Source: an uncultured Bacteroidota bacterium (GTDB lineage Bacteria; Bacteroidota; Bacteroidia; Bacteroidales; F082). Taken from it: a stretch of 64,000 bases of DNA. Positions 7,574 through 16,445 of this stretch are shown piece after piece (the first letter of the stretch is position 1; each line of letters opens with the position of its first letter). A program made the position numbers and the translations under genes. The notes beneath the pieces were generated by a model. It was not told the DNA's origin and searched no databases. It saw only the letters and a list, made by a program, of their open reading frames with translations. Location: positions 1-64,000 of the forward strand of contig CAITDJ010000084.1 in the NCBI GenBank assembly GCA_903891085.1, given 5' to 3'.

Positions 7574-8434
7574 ATGTTTGAAAATCTTAATCAGTCGTAT
7601 CCTTTTAATAACAATTTTAAACATAACCTGCGAACCATTACTTTAGTCAGCGCAGGATTCATGCTGATATTGCTATATTTTCAACCATTCGGCGTTAATT
7701 TTATGGCCTCCCAGAAAAATGGATATTTTGTATTGGCCATTGGTCTGGTAAGTGCTGCAACTTTCTTTTTCAACACACTGATTCTACCTGGCTTATTTCC
7801 ACGACTATTTGAATCTGCAAGATGGACAATACGTAAAGAGATCGTCTGGAATGTTGGCATGTTTGCTTTCCTGATTTTGGGCTTCACACTGTCAGCACTG
7901 TTGTTTAAAATTACAAACCTTCAGTCGATGACAATTTTTCGTTCAGGTGCGTTGGCCGTGCTGCCATTGGTACTGTTTAACTTAGTAAACTATAACCATT
8001 CCTTGAAATCAAAAGTTGCGAAAGTCATCGATTCAGGCAGACACTGGCTGGCTGAGGAGCACAAAGCAGTGGCAGCCAATGAAAATGAGCACGTTCATAT
8101 TGAATCGGAAAATGGAAAAGAGATATTCGACAAAGAATTAAAAAACATTATCCTAATTCAATCATCGAGTAATTATGTAGAAATATTTTACCGCGAAGGC
8201 ACATTAATACAGCGTCAAATTATAAGGCAGACACTTAGCGCTGTTGAATCGCTCTTGTCGGGTTTTCCAACCATAAAAAAATGTCACCGGTGTTGTTTGG
8301 TAAACCTGAGCCAGATTTCAAAACTTTCGGGAACCTCACCAAACTACACGCTCGAGTCCATTGGATTGGATTTCCGTATCCCGGTTTCGCGTCATAAAAT
8401 TGCAGAATTCAAAAAATTATTAGCCAATTCCTGA
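7574..8434 (+). CDS. Membrane-anchored LytTR-type transcriptional regulator
   Basis: 286 residues. Four hydrophobic helices (about 20-37, 50-72, 91-112, 121-138) form an N-terminal membrane domain, and a LytTR DNA-binding domain occupies about residues 185-284, with I-L-I-Q-S-S-S-N-Y-V-E near its start and KKCHRCCLVNLSQI in the second half. There is no receiver domain, so signal input must come through the membrane part or a partner protein. No LytS-type kinase lies nearby. The gene is monocistronic, with its own promoter, and is followed by an array of 20-24 bp spaced direct repeats (8500-8576) that has the layout of LytTR operators. The next gene, a nitronate monooxygenase, could therefore be its target. 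The domain call is firm; target and signal are inference. Confidence 0.88.
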   Translation: MFENLNQSYPFNNNFKHNLRTITLVSAGFMLILLYFQPFGVNFMASQKNGYFVLAIGLVSAATFFFNTLILPGLFPRLFESARWTIRKEIVWNVGMFAFLILGFTLSALLFKITNLQSMTIFRSGALAVLPLVLFNLVNYNHSLKSKVAKVIDSGRHWLAEEHKAVAANENEHVHIESENGKEIFDKELKNIILIQSSSNYVEIFYREGTLIQRQIIRQTLSAVESLLSGFPTIKKCHRCCLVNLSQISKLSGTSPNYTLESIGLDFRIPVSRHKIAEFKKLLANS

Positions 8435-8499
8435 CAATTATTTGCTACAGGTTTTCGCTGAAAATTGCATAAAGCAATCAATTTTTCCCCTAAAAAGCT

Positions 8500-8576
8500 A
8501 GTTTTCCACTTTAATCGCCCTGCAGTTCATCCCTGAAACAAATGCAATTCAGCCCTAAACCCTGCAATTCTGCCCT
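8500..8576 (+). promoter_or_regulatory. Direct-repeat array, putative LytTR operator
   Basis: Three repeats of the 14-mer TGCA(G/A)TTC(A/T)nCCCT start at 8521, 8543 and 8563, with a weaker AGTTTTCCACT at 8500; the spacings are 24, 22 and 20 bp. LytTR regulators bind tandem 9-bp repeats about two helical turns apart, so the geometry fits. A further poor match starts near 8479. The array lies between the LytTR gene and a -7 box at 8624-8631. Confidence 0.6.
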
Positions 8577-8623
8577 TTTCAGCCCGCTTAGCCCAATTAT
8601 CGGCCTCCCCTACCCAACAGCAC

Positions 8624-8631
8624 TATTTTTG
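8624..8631 (+). promoter_or_regulatory. -7 box downstream of the repeat array
   Basis: TATTTTTG matches TAnnTTTG. No TTG is present at the -33 distance, which would suit an activator-dependent promoter fed by the repeat array 48 bp upstream. It would give the monooxygenase mRNA a leader of about 95 nt. Confidence 0.4.
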
Positions 8632-8734
8632 TATTGCAAATGATAACAAGATTATATCTGTCTTGCTGAAAATGGCAAAGTGCCAATTGTGCAAGACTAT
8701 TTTTTTGTGATTAAGAATTTTGCAGCTTTTTCAA

Positions 8735-9973
8735 ATGAATGCATTAAGAATTGGAGATTTTTACATACCAACCGGTATCATACAGGGAGGCATGGGTGTT
8801 GGCATTTCACTTTCAGGACTGGCTTCAGCAGTGGCCAACGAAGGCGGTGTTGGAGTTATTTCGGCAGCAGGATTGGGCATTCTTTATAAAGACTACTCAA
8901 AAGATTATCTGGCAAACTCAATTACCGGCCTTAAAGAGGAAATCAGGAAGGCCAGAAAACAAACTTCAGGCCTTATCGGAGTGAATATCATGGTGGCACT
9001 TTCTAATTATGAAGATTTGGTGCGCGCCTCCATTGAAGAAGGAATTGATATCATTATTTCAGGTGCCGGACTACCGCTTGATTTGCCCAAATATCTCACA
9101 CCCGGTTGTAAAACCAAGCTCATCCCAATTGTTTCATCCGCACGGGCCGCATCACTGATATGCAATAAATGGATGACAAATTTCAACTACCTGCCCGATG
9201 CAGTGATTGTTGAAGGACCAAAAGCAGGTGGGCACCTCGGGTTCAAGCTTGATCAGATTTTTGATCCTAATTATGCTCTTGAAAAATTGATTCCCGAAGT
9301 TGTAAAAGCGGTCAACGAAATTGCTGTCCTCAACAAAACAAAAATCCCGGTAATTGCTGCCGGTGGTATCTATACTGGCGCAGATATTGCCGAATTTTTA
9401 AAATTAGGCGCATCAGGCGTTCAAATGGGAACACGATTCGTTACCACGCATGAATGTGATGCATCGATTGAATTTAAGGAAGCCTACCTGAAAGCAAATA
9501 AAGAAGATATAAAAATCATCAAAAGTCCGGTTGGCATGCCGGGTAGAGCGATTAATTCCATTTTTCTGGAAGATGTTGAATCCGGAAAACGACATCCCAA
9601 AGCCTGTCCGGTAAACTGCATCCGCACATGTGATATCGCCACGGCTCCTTATTGTATCATGGCATCGCTGACTTCAGCACTACGCGGAAACTTCAACCGT
9701 GGATATGCCTTTGCCGGAAGTAATGTCTGGCGCACCGACAAAATTATTTCTGTAAAAGAATTGATGAATACAATCAAACAGGAATACGATGCACATAGTG
9801 GGAAAGCCGATTTATGGAAGATGACCTACAACAAGAACATCAATGCGATTTCCAATAGTATTGCATTAAATATCAACAATATAAGCACCTTGTTCCCGAA
9901 TATTGTGAACCTGAATCCCCGCTTTTTCAGCCGAACTTTTCCATTTATTTACCTGCCAATACGGAACACTTAA
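8735..9973 (+). CDS. Nitronate monooxygenase (2-nitropropane dioxygenase family)
   Basis: 412 residues from ATG 8735; a TTG at 8720 in frame is a weaker option. A flavin-dependent TIM-barrel enzyme that would oxidise alkyl nitronates with FMN; the fold is shared with FabK enoyl reductases. Seen: the N-terminal GGMGVGIS loop, GLIGVNIMVA, the catalytic-loop segment GPKAGGHLGF with its histidine, AAGGIYTGADIAE and GASGVQMGTRF for phosphate binding, and a cysteine-rich patch (CPVNCIRTCD) of unknown use. About 60 residues follow the last conserved helix, and the final 108 nt overlap the end of comEC on the other strand, so the C-terminus looks extended by loss of an earlier stop. A LytTR-like repeat array lies upstream. 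FabK-type activity cannot be ruled out. Confidence 0.85.
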   Translation: MNALRIGDFYIPTGIIQGGMGVGISLSGLASAVANEGGVGVISAAGLGILYKDYSKDYLANSITGLKEEIRKARKQTSGLIGVNIMVALSNYEDLVRASIEEGIDIIISGAGLPLDLPKYLTPGCKTKLIPIVSSARAASLICNKWMTNFNYLPDAVIVEGPKAGGHLGFKLDQIFDPNYALEKLIPEVVKAVNEIAVLNKTKIPVIAAGGIYTGADIAEFLKLGASGVQMGTRFVTTHECDASIEFKEAYLKANKEDIKIIKSPVGMPGRAINSIFLEDVESGKRHPKACPVNCIRTCDIATAPYCIMASLTSALRGNFNRGYAFAGSNVWRTDKIISVKELMNTIKQEYDAHSGKADLWKMTYNKNINAISNSIALNINNISTLFPNIVNLNPRFFSRTFPFIYLPIRNT

Positions 9974-11965
9974 ATCAATTACAAGTGTTGCGAAATGATA
10001 TTGACTGAGGAGTAAGCCTAAACTTTCCTTTTTGTTACCGCTTACAACCACAAAATCAAGTGGCAGTTTTTTAGTAGATTGTCGCACCAATCCGGGTTCA
10101 CCTGTCCAGATTGAAAATATTTTTCCACCAAATGAAACCAAGTCGTTATATTTCTTTACCAGACCCGGTTCAGTAATGGATTCATTCAAACCCGCATTTA
10201 AATACGCATCTTTCAAGCCCATTTTCGCCCAATACGCCCTCAAATTATAATCGACAGCGAATTCATCTTTGACGAAAGTGCTGTCAGCAATCAACACATG
10301 ATTCTTTCCTGAAATCAATTCGACAGCAGCATGCTTATTCACACCGTAAACAATGATTTGAGAAGTCTGCAAATTTTGAAAATTCCGGATGGTAAGCGAA
10401 AAAAAGAAAACCAGCATGATGGATAATATGGGAACTATTGTCCGGTAATTGTTGTAATTGAAAAATATCCATAAGAGTGCGATCACAATAAAAAGCATAA
10501 TTACCTCATATTGTACAAGATATAACCCATTTAGGGTCGATAATGGCAGACTCTCGATTCGGGTAACGAGAAAATTCATGACATAAATAAATGCCGAAGT
10601 TGCATAGCCGATCCAAAGAGGAATCCATGGAAGAAATGACAACAACAATACAGCCATCCCCATCACGATAATTATAAATGATAAAGGAATCAACAACAGG
10701 TTACTGAAGATGAAATAAACCGGAAACTGATGAAAATAAAAAAGAATGATGGGTGTAGTCATCAGTTGGGCCGCGAGAGTTACCGAGGTTGCTTCCCAAA
10801 TCCAGTTCACCACTTTATTTTTGACATAAACCAGGTTATAGAACGGCTGCTGAAACAAGGCAATTCCCAACACAGCGAGATAAGACAATTGGAATCCGAT
10901 ATTTAATAAAGTCGCCGGATCAATCATCAACAACAAAAACGCAGAAGCAGCCAGGGAATTGATAATATTCCCTTTTCGGCCAATCAGATTTCCGATAAGA
11001 ATAAAACTTATCATAAAAGTCGACCGCAATACGGAGGGGGTCAATCCGGTGATCATGGCATAGAACCAGACAACACCCAGCAAAATCAGTATTTTCAGTG
11101 TTTCTGTCGACCGTTTTATTAAAACCAAACCCAGTATAAAATTGAATATCAGGTAAATAATCCCCACATGCAGTCCCGAAACGCAGAGCACATGCATGGT
11201 ACCTGATGCCACATAACCCTTTCGCAAATAGCGTGGTAATTCTTCATCATATCCAAGTAAAATTGCCGATGCGACAGCATATTCGTCTCCTTCTAATCCA
11301 TTGTTTTTCAAAATATTCAACAAATAATCACGACATGAATAGGCCATCCTGAAAATAAAATTGGATCGATTGCCTGATAATAGTTCCCAATCACCCTTTT
11401 TAAGAAATACCTGATAAGAAATCCCCTTCAATGATAAATACTCCTGATAGTTAAACTGTTCAGGATTCAGCGGTCCAGATACCTTTTCAGGTTTTTTGCT
11501 GAAAGAAATAAAATCACCATAGCCAATCATTGGCATTTCAGGGTAATTTTGGAAGTAAACCAACACCTTATAGCTTTCTGATTTCGTTATACCTTGAATA
11601 CCTGTAACTTCGACCAAACAACCTGTAGTTAATTCTTTTCGGTTAGGCGGTTCTACAAGCCTTGCTTCAATTATTTTATTGAAAGTGGAATCAGAAAAAA
11701 AATCCAACGCTTTGCGGTCATTTTTAATCTTGACCAGCGTTGTACCTGTAAGCATCATGAAAATACTCATACACAGGCCAAAAATCCAACGATAGCCGTA
11801 AGATTTTACCCGGATGAAAACAAACAGGCAGCTAAAGAGAAAGATTGATAAAAAAAATAGCCACCATCCATTTGACAATTGAAAAACCGGATGTAACCCA
11901 AGGTAAATACCCACCATAAATGGCAACAATAACCTTAAAAAAGGATATTTGTATTGGTTAGGCAT
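9866..11965 (-). CDS. comEC: ComEC/Rec2-type DNA-uptake membrane protein
   Basis: 699 residues with about ten hydrophobic helices. The order is: N-terminal membrane helices, the soluble DUF4131/OB-like part (about 85-190), the competence membrane domain (about 220-500, including GTMHVLCVSGLHVGIIY and GLTPSVLRSTFM), and a degenerate C-terminal beta-lactamase-like tail (about 530-699). The tail lacks a full HxHxDH metal motif, as is common in Bacteroidota ComEC. The family forms the inner-membrane channel for incoming single-stranded DNA during transformation. ATG at 11965. The end overlaps the nitronate monooxygenase gene tail to tail by 108 bp; the ComEC end (REQGAYIVDI) looks like the family terminus. 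It is followed upstream on the same strand by lpxB (39-nt gap). Confidence 0.92.
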   Translation of the reverse strand: MPNQYKYPFLRLLLPFMVGIYLGLHPVFQLSNGWWLFFLSIFLFSCLFVFIRVKSYGYRWIFGLCMSIFMMLTGTTLVKIKNDRKALDFFSDSTFNKIIEARLVEPPNRKELTTGCLVEVTGIQGITKSESYKVLVYFQNYPEMPMIGYGDFISFSKKPEKVSGPLNPEQFNYQEYLSLKGISYQVFLKKGDWELLSGNRSNFIFRMAYSCRDYLLNILKNNGLEGDEYAVASAILLGYDEELPRYLRKGYVASGTMHVLCVSGLHVGIIYLIFNFILGLVLIKRSTETLKILILLGVVWFYAMITGLTPSVLRSTFMISFILIGNLIGRKGNIINSLAASAFLLLMIDPATLLNIGFQLSYLAVLGIALFQQPFYNLVYVKNKVVNWIWEATSVTLAAQLMTTPIILFYFHQFPVYFIFSNLLLIPLSFIIIVMGMAVLLLSFLPWIPLWIGYATSAFIYVMNFLVTRIESLPLSTLNGLYLVQYEVIMLFIVIALLWIFFNYNNYRTIVPILSIMLVFFFSLTIRNFQNLQTSQIIVYGVNKHAAVELISGKNHVLIADSTFVKDEFAVDYNLRAYWAKMGLKDAYLNAGLNESITEPGLVKKYNDLVSFGGKIFSIWTGEPGLVRQSTKKLPLDFVVVSGNKKESLGLLLSQYHFATLVIDLSVPYWQVNKWKSSAEKAGIQVHNIREQGAYIVDI

Positions 11966-12004
11966 AAAAAAATAAACATTGAATGCAGGTATAAAGTTAC
12001 AAAA

Positions 12005-13117
12005 CTATTGATGTAAAAAATCGTAGATAATTTTTGCAGCTTTTGCTGAGGCTCCTGGACCACCGAGCTTTTCAATAAGGCTGTTATAATCAGCCATCAG
12101 TACCGTTGTTTTTTCGGAATTCGTCAATAATTGTCCAAGTTCAAACCTGAGTTTCACTTTATTCAGATCATGTTGTATCAACTCACAAACAACCTGCCTG
12201 TCCATGATAAGATTTACAAGCGAAATATATTTTATATGAACCAACCGCTTCGCGATGGCATAAGAAATCGGGCTGCTTTTATAGCAAACCACTTCAGGAA
12301 CCTTAAGCAACGCAGCCTCCAGCGTGGCGGTACCTGATGTGATGAGAGCCGCCCTTGCATGCCTCAATAATTGATGGGTAGCTCCGCTGATAACCCTGAC
12401 ATTTCGGTCAAGAATAATGTTTGTGTAAAAAGAGCTGTCGATAGAAGGTGCGCCTCCGATGACAAATTGATAATCGGGAAAATCATCTACCACGCTGAGC
12501 ATAATTTCAAGCATCTTCGAAATTTCCTGTTTTCTGCTCCCCGGAAGCAAGGCGACTATCGGCTTGTCGGGTAGATTGTGACTTGCGTTAAAACCTTCAT
12601 TATCTGTCGGTTCTGCTGCAATTGCATCCAACAACGGATGCCCGACAAAATCGACCACAACCTGATTTTGTTTGTAAAATTCTTTTTCAAAAGGAAGAAT
12701 CACCAACATTTTGTCGACAACACGTTTTATAGTGTGTATCCTACCCTTTTTCCATGCCCAGATTTGTGGTGAAATATAATATATTACCTTGATATTTTGC
12801 AATTTAGCGAATTCAGCCATCCGAAGATTGAAGCCAGGATAGTCGACAAGAATGAGAACATCAGGAGCAAAAGCAAGAATATCTTTCTTACAAAACGAAA
12901 TATTTCGAAGTATTTCGAAAAGGTTCATCAACACTTCTGTGAAACCCATAAACGCGAGCTCACGGTAATGTTTCACAATTTCTGCGCCTTGTTGTTGCAT
13001 AAAATCACCACCCCAGGCACGGATTACCGGATTCGTATCAAGTTTTTTTATTTCCCTGATAAGATTTGAAGCATGCAAGTCTCCCGAAGCTTCACCGGCA
13101 ATGATATAATACTTCAC
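12005..13117 (-). CDS. lpxB: Lipid-A-disaccharide synthase
   Basis: 370 residues, GTG start at 13117. A GT-B/GT19 glycosyltransferase that joins UDP-2,3-diacylglucosamine to lipid X to form the lipid A disaccharide, on the cytoplasmic face of the inner membrane. Conserved landmarks include AGEASGDLHA at the N-terminus, WGGDFMQQQGAE, the VDYPGFNLRMA block, YYISPQIWAWKKGR, FVGHPL and the nucleotide-binding segment LLPGSRKQEI. Length is typical. It follows a small membrane protein gene by 15 nt and sits in the surE-to-comEC minus-strand run, an arrangement common in the phylum. It implies a lipid A outer membrane. Confidence 0.96.
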   Translation of the reverse strand: MKYYIIAGEASGDLHASNLIREIKKLDTNPVIRAWGGDFMQQQGAEIVKHYRELAFMGFTEVLMNLFEILRNISFCKKDILAFAPDVLILVDYPGFNLRMAEFAKLQNIKVIYYISPQIWAWKKGRIHTIKRVVDKMLVILPFEKEFYKQNQVVVDFVGHPLLDAIAAEPTDNEGFNASHNLPDKPIVALLPGSRKQEISKMLEIMLSVVDDFPDYQFVIGGAPSIDSSFYTNIILDRNVRVISGATHQLLRHARAALITSGTATLEAALLKVPEVVCYKSSPISYAIAKRLVHIKYISLVNLIMDRQVVCELIQHDLNKVKLRFELGQLLTNSEKTTVLMADYNSLIEKLGGPGASAKAAKIIYDFLHQ

Positions 13118-13132
13118 CTTGTAACTTATTAT

Positions 13133-13408
13133 TTATCTGATAAATACAAAAACTGCCATAAATAGCACAAAAGTTACCGCCAATACCCCTCTGCCTGATT
13201 TATCAAGTTTGTAGGGCACAAAAAGAAACCGCATTACAATTAAATTGGGAATAAGGGCCACAAAATAAGGCACTTTCGGATTAAGGAACAGTTTCACTAC
13301 GATGTCGGTTTCTTTTAAAAGAAAAATTACACCATAAAACAAGGCTGGGAGCAGTATCGCATAGCCAATACCAAGTAAATAAAAATCTGTCTTAAAAATA
13401 TTTTTCAT
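13133..13408 (-). CDS. Small membrane protein between surE and lpxB
   Basis: 91 residues starting at ATG 13406-13408. Three hydrophobic stretches (about 9-30, 44-60 and 72-90) predict a small integral inner-membrane protein; the loop YKLDKSGRG is basic and probably cytoplasmic. I do not recognise a characterised family. A small membrane gene in this place beside lpxB is common in related genomes, which supports a real gene. It lies 15 nt before lpxB and 47 nt after surE, consistent with cotranscription. The function is unknown. Confidence 0.7.
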   Translation of the reverse strand: MKNIFKTDFYLLGIGYAILLPALFYGVIFLLKETDIVVKLFLNPKVPYFVALIPNLIVMRFLFVPYKLDKSGRGVLAVTFVLFMAVFVFIR

Positions 13409-13455
13409 GCCAAGTATTTCAGGTTACCTTTTGTTAATCATTGTGTTACAAAATA

Positions 13456-14253
13456 TTAAATATGGGTCAACCCCAATTTCCACCTGTCAACCAAATCCAT
13501 CGCCTTGTATGCCGTCAGGTCGTATTGCACCGGCACAACGCTGACATAATTATTTTCGAGTGCCCACTGATCTGTTTCTTCTGCCAGGTCATCGTTTTCA
13601 AACTTTCCGGTAAGCCAATGGTAATCACCACCACGCGGATCCATTCTGGTGTCAAACTCTTCAACCCACCGGGCATGGGCCTGCCGGCAAACACGAATCC
13701 CCTTAATAGGATTTTCACTTAGGGCAGGAATATTCACATTCAGACAAACACCAACCGGTAATCCTTCGGCAAGCACTTTTTTTACCACCGATTCAAGAAT
13801 TGAATCCACATGACTGAAATCAGCATCATGGCTATAATCGAGCAGACTGAAACCAATGGCCGGAATATAATCAATACACGCCTCCAGCACGGCAGCCATG
13901 GTACCGGAATAAATCACATTGATAGAAGCATTTGAACCGTGATTGATTCCTGAAACAAGCAGATCGGGTTTTCCTTTAATAATCACCTGTTCACCCAATT
14001 TTACACAATCCACCGGTGTGCCATTGCACACATACTCTTCGTAATCAGGTTCTTTACAAATAGTTTTGATTCGTAACGGTGTTGTAATTGTGATCGCGTG
14101 TCCTTGTCCTGACATAGATTTTTCACCAGCCACCACGACTACTTTCCCGATTTTTCTGACAACTTCAATTAATTTTCGCAAACCTGCCGCCGAAAAACCA
14201 TCGTCGTTAGTCACTAATATTAAAGGTTTTTTTACTTCTTTTTTACTTTTCAT
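13456..14253 (-). CDS. surE: 5'/3'-nucleotidase SurE
   Basis: 265 residues from ATG 14253. A metal-dependent nucleoside monophosphatase. The N-terminal TNDDG (N16, D17, D18) with a serine in the GEKSMSGQGH loop and the N in SGINHGSN form the metal and phosphate site; YSGTMAAVLEA is also conserved. Length is normal for the family (about 250). The start overlaps the end of the DUF502 gene by 11 nt, so the two are translationally linked. It probably acts in nucleotide salvage or in the stationary phase. Confidence 0.96.
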   Translation of the reverse strand: MKSKKEVKKPLILVTNDDGFSAAGLRKLIEVVRKIGKVVVVAGEKSMSGQGHAITITTPLRIKTICKEPDYEEYVCNGTPVDCVKLGEQVIIKGKPDLLVSGINHGSNASINVIYSGTMAAVLEACIDYIPAIGFSLLDYSHDADFSHVDSILESVVKKVLAEGLPVGVCLNVNIPALSENPIKGIRVCRQAHARWVEEFDTRMDPRGGDYHWLTGKFENDDLAEETDQWALENNYVSVVPVQYDLTAYKAMDLVDRWKLGLTHI

Positions 14254-14848
14254 TAGGTTGATCTGAATTAATAACTCCTGCTGAAATGATGAACTTCATC
14301 ACGTCAGTTGCCGACGAATCGACGGGTCTTACATTGGATGCAGGAACGATAAACAAATTTCCTGACCAGGCATAAGAATGCGGCAAATATACGGCAACCA
14401 TCTTATCTGAAAGACCTAAAAATTTTAAGTCGCGGTTAGTAACGAATCCTAACTTCTCCATTTCAATACCTGCACCAATTTTAACCAACACCGGTTCGTT
14501 AAAACGCTTTTTTTGTCCGACAAAAGCTGAAACGAGATCTTTAATGGAAGAATAAACAATTTTAATTAACGGAGCCTTTACCAAAAGACTGTCAAAATAA
14601 CTTAACAATGGCCTGAAAAAGATTGTCGACCCTAACACCCCAATTACTGTGATTGATAATATGAGTACAACCAAGCCCAATCCAGGGATATGCCTCTCCA
14701 AGATCTTGTCCAAATAACTGATTAACAAGCCATCAATAAACTGAAAAGTGGCATAAATAGCCCAAATTGTTAAGGTGATCGGGGAAATAAACAATAATCC
14801 TTGGAAAAAATAATTAATTGCTCGTTTTAAAAGTAGTTTGAATTTCAT
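14243..14848 (-). CDS. DUF502 family membrane protein
   Basis: 201 residues from ATG 14848; a TTG two codons earlier (14854) is possible. There are two strong transmembrane helices (about 16-40 and 53-80), followed by a soluble domain with PLIKIVYSSIKDLVSAF, GFVTN and a VYLPHSYAWSGNLFIVP block that matches DUF502. Members are widespread in bacteria, have plant homologues and are uncharacterised here. It overlaps surE by 11 nt and lies 49 nt after maf on the same strand. It is probably an inner-membrane protein in the same transcript. The family is recognised; the function is unknown. Confidence 0.85.
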   Translation of the reverse strand: MKFKLLLKRAINYFFQGLLFISPITLTIWAIYATFQFIDGLLISYLDKILERHIPGLGLVVLILSITVIGVLGSTIFFRPLLSYFDSLLVKAPLIKIVYSSIKDLVSAFVGQKKRFNEPVLVKIGAGIEMEKLGFVTNRDLKFLGLSDKMVAVYLPHSYAWSGNLFIVPASNVRPVDSSATDVMKFIISAGVINSDQPNEK

Positions 14849-14897
14849 AGTCAATCGTTTAATTGGATTTAATATATTGATATTAAATACATTATAT

Positions 14898-15503
14898 TTA
14901 AATTATTACACCTCTGTTGACAAAATTCATCATTTCAAGGTATAAACGATGTGTAGGCAAGCCCATTACATTAAAAAAAGACCCGTTGACTGATTCGATG
15001 GCAATATAACCGATCCATTCCTGAATCCCATACGAGCCCGCTTTATCAAATGGTTGATATTCATCAACATAGTACTCAATTTCTTCCGGCGTCAAATTGA
15101 CAAACTTCACATCACTTTCTTCAGAAAAAGTTACCATGGATTGTTCATCACGAATACTCACACCAGTAATTACTTTATGATGATTTCCTGACAACCTCGT
15201 AAGCATCCTGATCGCTTCGTTTCTATCAAGTGGTTTATTAAGCACCTCATTATCAATCACAACAATCGTATCAGCAGTGATCAGAAGAAAAGATTCAGGC
15301 AATTCATCTATAGTAAATGCCATTGCTTTCTTTTTGCTCAGGTATCCTGAAATTTCGCCGACCGGCAACATCGCTGGATATGATTCATCTACCTCCTTTA
15401 ACAGCGTAGTGAATGAGATGTTCATTCCTTCAAGCAATTGTTGTCTGCGGGGCGATTTTGATGCCAATACTACATGGTAATTACGAAACCGGGAAGAAAT
15501 CAT
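14898..15503 (-). CDS. maf: Maf-family nucleotide pyrophosphatase
   Basis: 201 residues from ATG 15503. Maf proteins hydrolyse non-canonical or canonical nucleoside triphosphates (dTTP/UTP or modified bases) to monophosphates. Seen: the phosphate-binding N-terminus LASKSPRRQQLLE, the ESYP loop, ITADTIVVIDNEVLNKP with its catalytic aspartate, and DKAGSYGIQE near the C-terminus. Length is typical (about 190-200). It starts 2 nt after the stop of the UbiA gene, so it lies in the operon DUF2520-kdsC-UbiA-maf, a gene order I know from other Bacteroidota. The specific substrate cannot be read from sequence. Confidence 0.93.
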   Translation of the reverse strand: MISSRFRNYHVVLASKSPRRQQLLEGMNISFTTLLKEVDESYPAMLPVGEISGYLSKKKAMAFTIDELPESFLLITADTIVVIDNEVLNKPLDRNEAIRMLTRLSGNHHKVITGVSIRDEQSMVTFSEESDVKFVNLTPEEIEYYVDEYQPFDKAGSYGIQEWIGYIAIESVNGSFFNVMGLPTHRLYLEMMNFVNRGVII

Positions 15504-15505
15504 TA

Positions 15506-16441
15506 TTAAAAAATAAGTAAAACTAAAGAAGCTATTCCACTAATCATCAATGCTTTAAATAAACCTGAAAGCCAATGAAAATCGGTATGGTATGTTGAGG
15601 AAATCAGTTTAAATAATGCTGCAATCCCCAATAGTTGCGTAGCGATCAAAAAAACAGCAGCAAACCGAAATCCTTCCATCCATAACCAATACTGCCAATA
15701 TACCACCATGAACATTAACACAACAACCAAAATACCAACAATCTTTTTTGAGACAGAAACACCAAATAGAATAGGAATTGTTGCACAGAATGCAGCTTCA
15801 TCACCTGCAATGTCTTCCATATCTTTAACTATCTCGCGGATCATACTTGAGATAAAAGCAAACAACGAATATGCATAAACGACGGTAGAGATATATGTGG
15901 TAATTCCCAAATTGTATGAAAGTTGACTATTTTCAGCATCAAGCATAAACAACTCAAAATTCCAGGTAACAAGCAACACCATGGCTGATGCAAATGAAAC
16001 CACAATGTTTCCGGTGATAAGCTGCCTTTTGTAACGTTTTGAATAATAATAAAGTAAGATTGCCATCACCGGAAAAATCATTCCGAAATATACATTTGAA
16101 GCTGTATAGGCGAGATAGAAACCTATTATTATTCCAATCAGGGTCAAACCCAGATAATATTTTTTTGCTGACAAATGACTGATACCTTTTCCAATAATCA
16201 TTAATTCAGGATGATTAATGACATCAATATCTTCATCTGACATATCATTGATGACATAACCCCCGGCAGCAATTGACAATACACTCAATATTAATAAGGC
16301 AAAAAGGGTAACTGTCGAACCGGATAGAATACCAGCCTGTTCAAATTGTGGGAGAATAAAAAAATAACGCAAGCAGCTCATTAACGCAGACATGATAAGC
16401 AAATTAGGCCAGCGAATGATTCTTATATAATTCATAATCAT
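15506..16441 (-). CDS. UbiA-type prenyltransferase (GGGP transferase-like)
   Basis: 311 residues from ATG 16441, placed 4 nt after the kdsC stop; ATG 16435 or an upstream ATG at 16468 inside kdsC are alternatives. Eight to nine hydrophobic helices. The two aspartate-rich motifs of the superfamily are present: NDMSDEDID (about residues 70-80) and KDMEDIAGDE (about 205), which hold the Mg-diphosphate of the prenyl donor. The closest memory is the Bacteroidota group annotated as geranylgeranylglycerol-phosphate geranylgeranyltransferase. The real acceptor may be a glycerol phosphate prenyl ether or another polar head group. It sits between kdsC and maf. The family is firm, the substrate is not; menA is less likely because of the context. 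Confidence 0.85.
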   Translation of the reverse strand: MIMNYIRIIRWPNLLIMSALMSCLRYFFILPQFEQAGILSGSTVTLFALLILSVLSIAAGGYVINDMSDEDIDVINHPELMIIGKGISHLSAKKYYLGLTLIGIIIGFYLAYTASNVYFGMIFPVMAILLYYYSKRYKRQLITGNIVVSFASAMVLLVTWNFELFMLDAENSQLSYNLGITTYISTVVYAYSLFAFISSMIREIVKDMEDIAGDEAAFCATIPILFGVSVSKKIVGILVVVLMFMVVYWQYWLWMEGFRFAAVFLIATQLLGIAALFKLISSTYHTDFHWLSGLFKALMISGIASLVLLIF

Positions 16442-16445
16442 AGCA

